Assembly (NCBI RefSeq): GCF_900107285.1
Contig: NZ_FNPK01000006.1
Location: 1-64,000 of the forward strand
Length of the DNA: 64,000 nt
Direction of reading: 5' to 3'
DNA from: Acinetobacter kyonggiensis
Lineage (GTDB): Bacteria; Pseudomonadota; Gammaproteobacteria; Pseudomonadales; Moraxellaceae
Shown piece after piece: positions 9,258 through 17,705 of this stretch. The position numbers and the translations under genes were made by a program. The notes beneath the pieces were generated by a model that saw nothing but the letters and a program-made list of their open reading frames with translations, was not told where the DNA came from and searched no databases. Numbering within the stretch: position 1 is the stretch's first letter; the number at the start of each line of letters is the position of its first letter.

Positions 9258-11276
9258 ATGGGACAGGATCGTTTAGTACCGCAGTATCAATGGGTTGCAA
9301 AACAATTATTCAGAATTTCTAAAACACTCAATGAAATTTTTCAGGATCAGCTTAATATTGTTACTGATCTAAATGCACAAAATATGTTTCGGATTGATCA
9401 AGAGCAGCATTGTGTATACATCGCAAATGCTTTATTTCAACTGCAATTTTCTGCACCTACATCTACACCAGCGTCAGTTCAGAGTAGCATTTTATGTTGT
9501 GATTTTAATTATTTGGGGCAAAAAGCAGAATTGGTTGAAGAGTTTGTATTACATGATCTGTATTTTTTGACTGGCGATTTAAAGCCACAACATTCTCTTT
9601 TTCTGCGTCAAAAGGCACAGCAGTTTCGGCAAGTTTTATTGGATCAAGTTTATTTATGGATCAATGGTGCTGAGCGGGTCAGTATTTTTTTAACACAGCT
9701 TTCTTTGCTTCAGGCTGAAATGATTGATCATCTGATGATAAAGGCTGATTTTTATCAGTCTACTGTCTTGATGGATTGTGTAATCAATGAAACCCAAGTA
9801 CCTGAACCGATTATTCAAATGTTGCAAGAGATTTGCTCCATTCAAGGTATTTGTGTAGATGAAATTCTACCAATACAGCCTTTAATGGAATGTTTGGATG
9901 ATTTTTGTTTTAGTGCCGCTCAATTTTTACCTCGTCCCATGTACCGTATTTTGGCATTGTCATTTGAAGAGCGCTTTAATTTAAATGAGTTAATAGAACA
10001 TCAAGATGATATCAATTTGCTCTATCGTCATGCAGAAGAGAAAAGCCATTTATTGGGTTTTGTTCGCTTAATGCGGCGCGAACTTTGGCAACGCGATGAT
10101 TTATTGTCAAAGTATAATTTTCTTGATCTGAGTGCGACTGTTTGGCAAAAGAAGGTGGCAAAACTACCATTATTTGATTATCCGCGTACGGTGAACTGGT
10201 TGTTTAAGCAGTCAGCCGAAGTGTTGGATTGGATCAGCGCAAATATTCAACAAAGCAGTGTAAGGGTTGCTGTGACTGCACTTAGTTTTGTCGATACCAG
10301 TCAGGTTCATCCACAGATTATTTTAGCCACCTTACAGTATTTTCAGCATTCAGCTGCACGCATGTTTATCCAGAGTTGTCATTATTTTGCCATGCAAGAA
10401 GCATGGTTTAAACATGAAAATAATTATACCGTCATTCTAAAAGGACAAAGACAGTCTATTGAGGATCAGCGCATTGCCATCAGTCCGTCTATTTTATATT
10501 TAGATGAATGGATGGCATTGATGCGTAATGTTGCGAAAACAGATGATCAAATGGTGAAACAGATCTATGTGCGTTTAAGTCGGGTCATGCAAGCGTATAT
10601 GTTGCATTTATACAAAATAACGCAAGCATTGCCTGAAGATTTTATGGGCTATCTTCGTCCCGAAACCCATCAGAATCGTGATTTTTATACGGTGTTGCAG
10701 CGCTATAAAATGCAGTTGGATCAGTTTAGACAAATTTTTTATTTACGTCATCGCTATACCCGAGTGTCGGTCTTTGATGCTTACGTACGCGATTATTTGG
10801 TTGATTATTTTACAGATAATAAAATTGTGCCTAAAAGTATTACGTGGATGGGTTTTTTTCATCAAGCGGTGCATTGGCATGATCAGATTCAAACACAAGA
10901 AATCATGAGCAAGTTAAAGAAAAATTTCGCCTTAGCGGTATGGCAACCCATTACATTAAGAAAAAAGATCCAATTTTTAGATTGGTGTTTTGAAGAGCTG
11001 GCAGATTTAGAGCGAATTATTGAAGAATCGAAGCGGTGTCATCATTGTTTAGCGGCAAGTTATGCACAGCAAATTGTTGATGGGGAATATGTGGCTTTTC
11101 ATATGTCATCTCAAACGGTTCAACAACATATGACATTGGGTTGTTATCTTCGAGAGGGGAAGCTGGTCTATGATCAGTTGGAATATTCCAATAATCGTAA
11201 AGCGGAAGCGCTTGTTGTGGATGTTGCAGTGCAATTTATTGCTTGGTTAAATTCACAGTTATTGTTGCTTAAGTGA
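9258..11276 (+). CDS. large protein with PcfJ-like C-terminus, function unknown
   Basis: A protein of 672 residues, apparently cytoplasmic: no signal peptide or transmembrane stretch is evident. The last 80 residues resemble the C-terminus of PcfJ-like proteins: RCHHCLAASYAQQIVDGEY, a strand, then LGCYLREGKLVYDQLEYSNN, with a His-x-Cys pair near residues 595-597. PcfJ-like proteins were first named from conjugative plasmids, but chromosomal relatives are widespread and uncharacterised. The rest is rich in Gln, Leu and aromatic residues and probably mostly helical. Neighbours are a KAS III-like gene upstream and a PIF1-like helicase gene 88 bp downstream on the same strand. No mobility genes are near. 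The family call is tentative. Confidence 0.6.
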   Translation: MGQDRLVPQYQWVAKQLFRISKTLNEIFQDQLNIVTDLNAQNMFRIDQEQHCVYIANALFQLQFSAPTSTPASVQSSILCCDFNYLGQKAELVEEFVLHDLYFLTGDLKPQHSLFLRQKAQQFRQVLLDQVYLWINGAERVSIFLTQLSLLQAEMIDHLMIKADFYQSTVLMDCVINETQVPEPIIQMLQEICSIQGICVDEILPIQPLMECLDDFCFSAAQFLPRPMYRILALSFEERFNLNELIEHQDDINLLYRHAEEKSHLLGFVRLMRRELWQRDDLLSKYNFLDLSATVWQKKVAKLPLFDYPRTVNWLFKQSAEVLDWISANIQQSSVRVAVTALSFVDTSQVHPQIILATLQYFQHSAARMFIQSCHYFAMQEAWFKHENNYTVILKGQRQSIEDQRIAISPSILYLDEWMALMRNVAKTDDQMVKQIYVRLSRVMQAYMLHLYKITQALPEDFMGYLRPETHQNRDFYTVLQRYKMQLDQFRQIFYLRHRYTRVSVFDAYVRDYLVDYFTDNKIVPKSITWMGFFHQAVHWHDQIQTQEIMSKLKKNFALAVWQPITLRKKIQFLDWCFEELADLERIIEESKRCHHCLAASYAQQIVDGEYVAFHMSSQTVQQHMTLGCYLREGKLVYDQLEYSNNRKAEALVVDVAVQFIAWLNSQLLLLK

Positions 11277-11364
11277 TATCTCGTGTCGTTTAACTTTTTT
11301 CTGGGCTTAACTTTTGAGGAAAAAATCGGTAGGCTATAGCCGTTAATTTATGGTTATAGGTCTT

Positions 11365-13080
11365 ATGAAACAAGAAACTGCACTCAAGCTTTTAAAAGCG
11401 GGCGAAAATGTCTTTTTAACAGGTTCGGCTGGTGCAGGGAAAACCTATACACTCAATCAGTACATCAATTATTTGAAAGCGCGTAAAGTACCTGTTGCGA
11501 TTACCGCTTCAACAGGTATTGCTGCAACCCACATGAATGGAATGACCATTCATACATGGGCAGGCATTGGTATCAAAGATTTTTTATCTGATGCCGATTT
11601 AAAAAATATGAAAGAACGTAAATATTTAAAAGAGCATTTAGAAAATGCCCAAGTGCTGATTATTGACGAAATTTCAATGTTGCATGCCAAACAACTAAAT
11701 TTGGTTAATCAAGTTTTAAAATATTTTAAAGAAAGTGATGATGCTTTTGGTGGTGTTCAAGTCATTGTTGCGGGTGACTTTTTTCAGTTACCACCAGTCG
11801 GTAAAAAAGATGAGAACAATCGTGATAAGTTTTGCTTTATGTCAGAAGCTTGGGTGGAAGCGAAATTTCGGGTTTGTTATTTGACCGAACAACATCGTCA
11901 AGGCAACGACTATTTAAATGACATCTTAAATGCGATTCGTAGTCAAAGTATTACCACGGAACATCTGCAAGCTTTGGAACAAACCAATCAACAAAATATT
12001 GGTGAAACCTTTACTCGTTTATACACCCATAATATGGATGTCGATGCGATTAACTTTAAACATCTGAATGCAATTGAGGCAGATGGTCGCCAATTTGATG
12101 CGGTATGTGATGGTAATGACAAGTTAATTGAAACATTGAAATCTTCAGTTCGTGCGCCTGAAAATTTAACCTTAAAGAAAAATGCCAAAGTGATGTTTGT
12201 AAAAAACAACTTTGATATGGGGTATATCAACGGTAGTTTAGGTGAAGTGATTGGTTTTGAAGAAGACGATGATCATGGCATTTTACCTAAAGTAAAACTC
12301 ACCGATGGCACTGTGCTTGTGGTAGAGCCTGAAACATGGTCTGTGGATAATGATGCAGGTAAAACCATCGCCAGTTTTCAGCAAATTCCACTGCGCTTAG
12401 CATGGGCCATTACCATTCATAAATCACAAGGCATGACCTTAGAAGCTGCGGAAATTAACCTGAGCCATACTTTTGAGAAAGGGCAAGGTTATGTTGCCAT
12501 ATCACGCCTGAAAGCCTTAAATGGCCTAAAACTGCTTGGGATTAATCAACAGGCGCTTGAGTTAGATAGTTTAGCTATTAAAGCAGATCGACGCTTTCAG
12601 GAATTGTCAGCTGAAGCAGAAACTCATTTCGAGTTGATTGATTTAATCCCGCAACATAAAGCATTTATTCGTCATTGTGGCGGGACATTGAATGAAACAG
12701 AAATTCAGCGTAATGAAAAGAAAATTGCTAAAAGTAGTGGTAAAACCAATTACGCCACTGCAACACTGGATGAAACGCGTGCACTTTTTGAAGGAGGTTA
12801 TGAAATTCAAGATATTGCGGTTGAACGTGGCTTAACACCCGCGACAATTATCAATCATTTGGCTAAATTGCACAAAGAGCAAGGTTTAGATATTTCTGTG
12901 GCTCATCCGGGGGATGAAGTGGTTGAGCAAGTCCGTAAAATTTATAAACGTTTAATGAAACGTCAAAGTGCTGAAAACTTTAGTGAAGAAGGGTCAATTA
13001 AACTACGTCCTATTGTAGAAGCGACTAACCCGCGTATGGGTTATGATCAGGTACGTTTAGCCCTTCTTTTTGTCGAATAG
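11365..13080 (+). CDS. PIF1-like / AAA family DNA helicase
   Basis: A superfamily 1 helicase of 571 residues in the PIF1/RecD2-like group. It has Walker A GSAGAGKTYTLNQ (residues 20-32), ASTGIAATHMNG (motif Ia), Walker B LIIDEISML, GDFFQLPPV (motif III), and near the C-terminal core AITIHKSQGMTLEAAEI and GQGYVAISRL. After about residue 440 comes a region resembling a helix-turn-helix domain, TRALFEGGYEIQDIAVERG followed by TPATIINHLAKL. Similar tails occur in other bacterial PIF1-like proteins. Probable role: resolving DNA secondary structure in replication or repair (family inference). ATG 11365 has AGGT upstream. An in-frame ATG at 11350 has no ribosome binding site. Confidence 0.87.
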   Translation: MKQETALKLLKAGENVFLTGSAGAGKTYTLNQYINYLKARKVPVAITASTGIAATHMNGMTIHTWAGIGIKDFLSDADLKNMKERKYLKEHLENAQVLIIDEISMLHAKQLNLVNQVLKYFKESDDAFGGVQVIVAGDFFQLPPVGKKDENNRDKFCFMSEAWVEAKFRVCYLTEQHRQGNDYLNDILNAIRSQSITTEHLQALEQTNQQNIGETFTRLYTHNMDVDAINFKHLNAIEADGRQFDAVCDGNDKLIETLKSSVRAPENLTLKKNAKVMFVKNNFDMGYINGSLGEVIGFEEDDDHGILPKVKLTDGTVLVVEPETWSVDNDAGKTIASFQQIPLRLAWAITIHKSQGMTLEAAEINLSHTFEKGQGYVAISRLKALNGLKLLGINQQALELDSLAIKADRRFQELSAEAETHFELIDLIPQHKAFIRHCGGTLNETEIQRNEKKIAKSSGKTNYATATLDETRALFEGGYEIQDIAVERGLTPATIINHLAKLHKEQGLDISVAHPGDEVVEQVRKIYKRLMKRQSAENFSEEGSIKLRPIVEATNPRMGYDQVRLALLFVE

Positions 13081-13198
13081 TATTGCAGATTATCAGTTTA
13101 AAGCACTGCAATCTATGATTGATTTTTGGAAAATTTCATATTCCAAGACTCAAGTTGCGCTACACTGAAAAAATCTTATTCAACAGCAACCCACGAAT

Positions 13199-14182
13199 AT
13201 GGAATTCAACGCGTGGTACAAGCTTCGCAGATTTGTTTATGATAATTTGCATAACGATGACTATGAAAGTACTTTTAGTCGTTACGTAAATGTCTTTCTT
13301 ATTTTATTGATTATTGCTAATACGGTTGCTGTTTTACTGGAATCAATTAACGATATTTATCTGTCGTACCAAGTGTTTTTTGATGCTTTTGAATTATTTT
13401 CCATCTTTGTTTTTACAGCCGAATATTTATTACGATTTTGGGCGATTGCTGAAAAAAATCCGTTTAATAATGCATGGCAAAATAGATGGTTGTGGGTGCG
13501 AAGTGGTGGTGCCATCATCGACTTACTTTCAATTTTACCTGCATACATTAACTTCTTTGTACATATTGATTTACGTTTCCTGCGCATCCTCAGATTATTT
13601 AGACTGCTTAAGCTGACCCGTTATTTTGTATCGTTGCAAATTTTATTGCGTGTGATTGAACGTGAAAAGGGCTCCTTTCAAGCGGTTATTTTTATTTTAC
13701 TGATTATGATTGTGATGGCAGCAGCGGGGGTGTATGTCGTTGAAAATAAAGCACAGCCCGAAGTATTTAGTTCAATTCCTGCTTCTATGTGGTGGGCTGT
13801 GGTCACGCTGACGACAGTGGGTTATGGTGATGTTACGCCAATCACGCCATTGGGTAGGTTCCTTGGGGCGCTGATTACGATTTTAGGTGTCGGTTTGGCG
13901 GCACTTCCCGCTGGTATTTTGGCGAATGGTTTAGCGAGTGAACTTGAGCTGCGTAAGCAAAAGTTGGAATTAAAATTTCGTGAACTTTTACAGGTCGCTG
14001 AAATTGATTTTTTTGCTGATGAAGAAAAAATTGAAAACTTACGTAAAGAAGTCGGCCTGACTGTTGAGCAAACGCAGGATATTTTATTACAGCTCATTCG
14101 TGAGCGTAAGGAAGAAGAATTAGAGCAAGAAAGGAATAAATATTGTTTTTGCCCGCATTGTGGACATAAGTTGCCTGACTAA
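13199..14182 (+). CDS. voltage-gated potassium channel family protein
   Basis: An inner-membrane ion channel of 327 residues with six predicted transmembrane segments. The S4 voltage sensor is visible as LRFLRILRLFRLLKLTRYF, with arginines and lysines every three to four residues. The selectivity filter is TTVGYGD between S5 and S6, which indicates K+ selectivity. A cytoplasmic helical, charged C-terminus follows (about residues 240-310), ending in CFCPHCGHKLPD, a possible half zinc-ribbon. The partner terminus is not obvious. The gene stands alone and is convergent with the mhpB-like gene. Confidence 0.9.
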   Translation: MEFNAWYKLRRFVYDNLHNDDYESTFSRYVNVFLILLIIANTVAVLLESINDIYLSYQVFFDAFELFSIFVFTAEYLLRFWAIAEKNPFNNAWQNRWLWVRSGGAIIDLLSILPAYINFFVHIDLRFLRILRLFRLLKLTRYFVSLQILLRVIEREKGSFQAVIFILLIMIVMAAAGVYVVENKAQPEVFSSIPASMWWAVVTLTTVGYGDVTPITPLGRFLGALITILGVGLAALPAGILANGLASELELRKQKLELKFRELLQVAEIDFFADEEKIENLRKEVGLTVEQTQDILLQLIRERKEEELEQERNKYCFCPHCGHKLPD

Positions 14183-14235
14183 AGTTTGAACTTCATAGCA
14201 AAAAAGAACAACGCTGATGAAGTCGAAAAGCTAAA

Positions 14236-14262
14236 AAAGAGGAAGTATTCGCTTCCTCTTCT
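14236..14262 (-). terminator. rho-independent terminator of the mhpB-like gene
   Basis: Read on the minus strand, the stem AAGAGGAAG / CTTCCTCTT with a 6-base loop is followed by a T run and starts only a few bases after the mhpB-like stop codon. Confidence 0.85.
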
Positions 14263-14265
14263 TGA

Positions 14266-15210
14266 TCATTTAGGTTCTGCTGTCATCATGCCCATGCCAG
14301 CGATCCATTCTTGAATCGGTTCATAATAATGGATTTCAGAATTATATTCACCGTAGGCTGAAAGTGCTGCAAAAGCTGCAATCCATGCTCTGATTTCTTG
14401 ACCACCACGCCCACCATCACGACGAATTTCATCATTGGTCATTTGGGCTAAATAATCAAAATCTGCATTTTTAAAGCGCTGTAGCAAATCTTTATCCCAC
14501 TCAGGATTGAGCGGTAAGGCTGCTGATAAATCACCTTCTGCCAAACGTTGACCAACTGCAATGACTTTGGATTGGCGATGCTCACGTGCCTCTGGAGTAG
14601 GATTACGCCCAGCGATAAGAAATTCCTGCACTTCAGTGGGTGCCGTCTGAATTTGTGGTGTTGGAGGATCATGGGATAAGCCACCCGATCCAATAATTAA
14701 AATTCGTTCATTTAAGGTTTTAAGGTATTCACCTATTACTTTGCCCAGTTCAATGACTCGTTTGATTCGTGGCATAGGCGCAGCAGCAGCATTAATAAAC
14801 ACAGGAATAACGGGATAACGATCCAGTTGACCTTCACAAAGTAAGTCTAGTGGCTGAGTAAAACCATGATCGGCTTGCATACGGTATGAATAAGAAAGAT
14901 CAATTCCATGATCTAGACAGTGTTCAATTAAGCCAAGCGATTGACCTTCTGGCACATTTAATGGCGCTGGTCCATAGTTCCAGTCCCCAGCGGCCTGTGC
15001 TCGAACACCTACGCAAAATGCAGGCATAAGGTCATAAAAGAAGCCATTAAAATGATCTGGGCCAAAAGAAATAATTAAAGTTGGATTATATGCTTTGACT
15101 TGATTGGCTAACTTTTGAAAAGTGGCTCGTGCTGAAGCCTCAATTTCTGCAGGGGGAGATGCAAAATCAAGTAATGGGGTGTGGGATACACAAATGAGTT
15201 TTATGGGCAC
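14266..15210 (-). CDS. mhpB: MhpB-type extradiol ring-cleavage dioxygenase
   Basis: A protein of 314 residues that matches 3-carboxyethylcatechol 2,3-dioxygenase (class III, LigB-like extradiol dioxygenases) along its length. Markers are CVSHTPLL at the N-terminus (metal-ligand His), GPDHFNGFFYDLMPAFC, QADHGFTQPL, PVIPVFINA, IIGSGGLSHDPP and EIRAWIAAFAALSAYG. In the family the enzyme uses Fe(II) to open 2,3-dihydroxyphenylpropionate or related catechols. It starts with GTG at 15210, preceded by GAGAG. No hydrolase, hydratase or aldolase of a meta-cleavage pathway is adjacent, so the gene is an orphan in this window and its physiological substrate is uncertain. Confidence 0.85.
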   Translation of the reverse strand: MPIKLICVSHTPLLDFASPPAEIEASARATFQKLANQVKAYNPTLIISFGPDHFNGFFYDLMPAFCVGVRAQAAGDWNYGPAPLNVPEGQSLGLIEHCLDHGIDLSYSYRMQADHGFTQPLDLLCEGQLDRYPVIPVFINAAAAPMPRIKRVIELGKVIGEYLKTLNERILIIGSGGLSHDPPTPQIQTAPTEVQEFLIAGRNPTPEAREHRQSKVIAVGQRLAEGDLSAALPLNPEWDKDLLQRFKNADFDYLAQMTNDEIRRDGGRGGQEIRAWIAAFAALSAYGEYNSEIHYYEPIQEWIAGMGMMTAEPK

Positions 15211-15479
15211 TATTTTCTCTCACATCTACATTTGTTAATCATAGGAGCTTAAGTTTAAATGCCTATGGAAATACAATATTTATCTTAGATCAAACCATAG
15301 TAAAAATATTGGTATTGGGTTTATTTGTCGAGGTTTTATTTTTTTAAGATATTGAAAGTATTTGGTATATTTTATTTTTAGATCATCTGAAGTTGTGGGT
15401 TGTAAGAAAGTTTAACTCGAAGTAATTGAGTATTTTGCTACTGCTAAGACCAAAGTTTTAAATTCATTTGAAACTTAAG
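15211..15479. other. AT-rich intergenic region upstream of the mhpB-like gene
   Basis: This region runs between the mhpB start and the metE remnant. It is AT-rich and holds the mhpB ribosome binding site. I see no gene. The part nearest 15480 may be further, unrecognisable metE debris. Confidence 0.4.
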
Positions 15480-15828
15480 CATGAGAGATGGAGAGTCCCT
15501 GTGTTGACCCAAAGACGTTTAGCAGGAATGGTTTGTAAAGCACTATCAATTTGCACCACTGTTACGTTTAGATGCTTCATTGAAACGTGTAGGAATGACA
15601 CCTAAACGTACAATAGACGTTAAAATATTGTTATAAAAAAGTCACCTACAGTAATGTATGAAAGCTCAGCATTAACTTGCGATTGCCAATTTGTTGCTTC
15701 TACTGCTTGAGCCTTTGCTAAAAATTCAGCTTGGGTTGTTTCACCTTTCAATATGATTCTTCCGCAAATTTAAGTTCACTTTTTGCACCCACACGTGGGT
15801 AGCCAAGAATATGAGAAGTAATCGTTAT
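15480..15828 (-). pseudogene. metE: decayed metE (cobalamin-independent methionine synthase) remnant
   Basis: The minus strand reads TSHILGYPRVGAKSELKF and then AEESY, the N-terminus of MetE. The start codon position now reads ATA. A one-base deletion after ESY turns the expected Trp codon into a stop. In the shifted frame follow KGETTQAEFLAKAQA and YITVGDF. Another frame change gives NILTSIVRLGVIPTRFNEAS. After a large deletion comes a piece resembling the C-terminal domain, ALQTIPAKRLWVN, which then runs out. Intact MetE is about 750 residues, so well over 80% is gone. It is divergent from metR (15957), the normal metE-metR arrangement, which supports the identification. Confidence 0.85.
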
Positions 15829-15869
15829 GATATTTTCCTAAAGGAGCTGTTTTTCTTTGAAAATATCAT
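15827..15869. promoter_or_regulatory. inverted repeat between metE remnant and metR, candidate operator
   Basis: A perfect 11-bp inverted repeat ATGATATTTTC / GAAAATATCAT with 21 bases between the arms, located in the divergent metE-metR promoter region. MetR in enterobacteria binds TGAA-N5-TTCA type sites here. The repeat does not match that consensus exactly, so it is only a candidate operator or a leader hairpin of the former metE transcript. Confidence 0.4.
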
Positions 15870-15956
15870 TGAATAAAATTAAACATGAAATAAACTAATT
15901 AATTTTATGCTAAGATGAGATATATTCATTAGTATAAATTTATTGGTTCTTTGTTC

Positions 15957-16877
15957 ATGCTAGAAATTCGCCATTTGAAAACTTTAACTGCGTTACGTGA
16001 GCACGGTTCATTGGTCGCTGCTGCCAATGATTTGTGTTTAACACCTTCGGCTATTTCACATCAATTGAAAGAATTAGATCATTGGTATGGGGTGGAAGTG
16101 GTCAATCGTCGTAGTCGACCTGTCACATTTTCCAATGTAGGGCAACGTATACTTAAGCTTGCTGATGATGTCTTGCCGCAAATTCAAATTACTCAGACAG
16201 ATATTACTCGGATTGTGCATGGTCAGACGGGGCGAATTATTTTTTCATCTGAATGCCATAGTTGTTTTGACTGGCTCATGCCTTTATTGAATCAATATCG
16301 TCATATGTATCCTGATGTGGATCTAGACTTTGCTTCAGGTTTTGAATCAAATCCACATGAACTGCTGCAAAATGCAGAATTTGATATGTTGATTACTGCT
16401 GATCCTATTGCTTTAAAAGGTATTGAGTATTTTCCGATTTTTGAATATGAATCCCGTTTGGTTTTATCCAATACGCATCCTTTGGTTAGAGCAGAACGTG
16501 TTACGGTACAAGAGTTGGCAGAAGAAACTTTAATTACTTATCCTGTAGATAAGCACCGTTTAGATATTATGGCTAAATTATTTATTCCTGCCAATATTTT
16601 GCCAAAGCATATTCGGACAACCGATTTAACCCAAATGTTGATTCAACTGGTCGCAAGTGGTCGTGGAATTGCAGCATTACCAGATTGGGTAGTGAATGAG
16701 TATGAGCAAAAAGGCTGGGTGACTTCCCGTCGTTTAGATTGCGTTTCATCTACAGGATTACGTCGTACCTTATATGCCGGTTATCGAATAGAAGAGAAAG
16801 AAAAAAGTTACTTTGAAGGTTTTTTAAAGCAACTGACCAAGTTCTCTCAAAAGCGTAATCAATACTATTCTGCATAA
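15957..16877 (+). CDS. metR: LysR-type regulator MetR
   Basis: A LysR-family transcription factor of 306 residues. The N-terminal winged helix-turn-helix spans about residues 3-60 (LKTLTALREHGSLVAAAND, then TPSAISHQLKELD). The rest is the inducer-binding domain. Several stretches are MetR-like: ECHSCFDWLMPLL, LITYPVDKHRLD and GRGIAALPDWVV correspond to ECHSC, LLIYPVQRSRLD and GIAALPHWVV in E. coli MetR. In that system homocysteine is the co-inducer and metE, metH and glyA are targets. I start at ATG 15957. The TTG at 15951 adds only two residues. The divergent metE is decayed, so this copy must act elsewhere if it still has a role. Confidence 0.9.
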   Translation: MLEIRHLKTLTALREHGSLVAAANDLCLTPSAISHQLKELDHWYGVEVVNRRSRPVTFSNVGQRILKLADDVLPQIQITQTDITRIVHGQTGRIIFSSECHSCFDWLMPLLNQYRHMYPDVDLDFASGFESNPHELLQNAEFDMLITADPIALKGIEYFPIFEYESRLVLSNTHPLVRAERVTVQELAEETLITYPVDKHRLDIMAKLFIPANILPKHIRTTDLTQMLIQLVASGRGIAALPDWVVNEYEQKGWVTSRRLDCVSSTGLRRTLYAGYRIEEKEKSYFEGFLKQLTKFSQKRNQYYSA

Positions 16878-16917
16878 TCGGATCCATCTTTATTTAGAAT
16901 ATTGAGAAAGTTAATAC

Positions 16918-16955
16918 ACAGATGAGTTGAATGATTAATTCATCTGTTTTTATAT
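16918..16955 (+). terminator. probable terminator after metR
   Basis: The stem ACAGATGA / TCATCTGT, extended by weak pairs, is followed by TTTTATATTTT, 40 bp after the metR stop. Confidence 0.65.
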
Positions 16956-17112
16956 TTTAAGCCCAAGCAAATAAAATGAATTATTTGATATAAAAATGAT
17001 AAAGAGAGCGGATATTTTTTTGGGGTACTGTGATTTTAACTTTAAGATACAGTGAGCTGATTATATTTAATTCTGATTAAATTTTAACGAGCCGACAGAG
17101 CAGTTCGCTTTT

Positions 17113-17565
17113 TTATGAAGATCCAATAAAGAGTGTCAGTATACCTGCGGCAATTAAAGGTCCCACGGGAACACCACGCAAGACAGCAACACCAGCAACC
17201 GTACCAATAAGCAAGCCTGCAACCACATCAGGTTGATTAGTCATCAGTTTAACCCCACGGCCACCCAGCCACGCCACTAAAAGACCAATTGCGATTGCAA
17301 GTAAGGACTTCCAGCTCATAAATGATTTTAAAATAGCGTCACCTGGGATTTTTCCACTGGCGATAGGGGTGAGTACGCCAATGGTCAGAATAATAATGCC
17401 AATATTTAAACCATGTTGTTGCAAATAAGGAAAAAACTCACTCAGTGGCGTAATTCGGAAAACAATCAGTACTCCAGCAGCAATAGTGACAGCATTATTA
17501 TGGCTGAAGATGCCACAAGCCAATAAAACCAAGAGTACGATGAGATTTAAATCTAAATTAGACAT
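17113..17565 (-). CDS. DUF441 / UPF0756 family membrane protein (YeaL-like)
   Basis: An inner-membrane protein of 150 residues made almost wholly of four or five hydrophobic helices, the standard length and layout of DUF441. Conserved-looking elements are [15 protein letters not shown], the [18 protein letters not shown] helix, and the glycine-rich end [16 protein letters not shown]. The function of the family is unknown. It is a single gene, minus strand, between metR and the divergent rsuA. The start ATG at 17565 has no strong Shine-Dalgarno. Confidence 0.88.
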   Translation of the reverse strand: MSNLDLNLIVLLVLLACGIFSHNNAVTIAAGVLIVFRITPLSEFFPYLQQHGLNIGIIILTIGVLTPIASGKIPGDAILKSFMSWKSLLAIAIGLLVAWLGGRGVKLMTNQPDVVAGLLIGTVAGVAVLRGVPVGPLIAAGILTLFIGSS

Positions 17566-17705
17566 TACTTTTGCAGGAGATTAGGAGAGATCATATCTAT
17601 TGTATAGGGTTTTAAACCTAGATTTGCTTTAAAGCGCACGAACAATAAAATTAGTCTTCATTTCAGTATAGAATGCGCTTTTCATGCGAGTTAAAAGGGT
17701 TGTTT

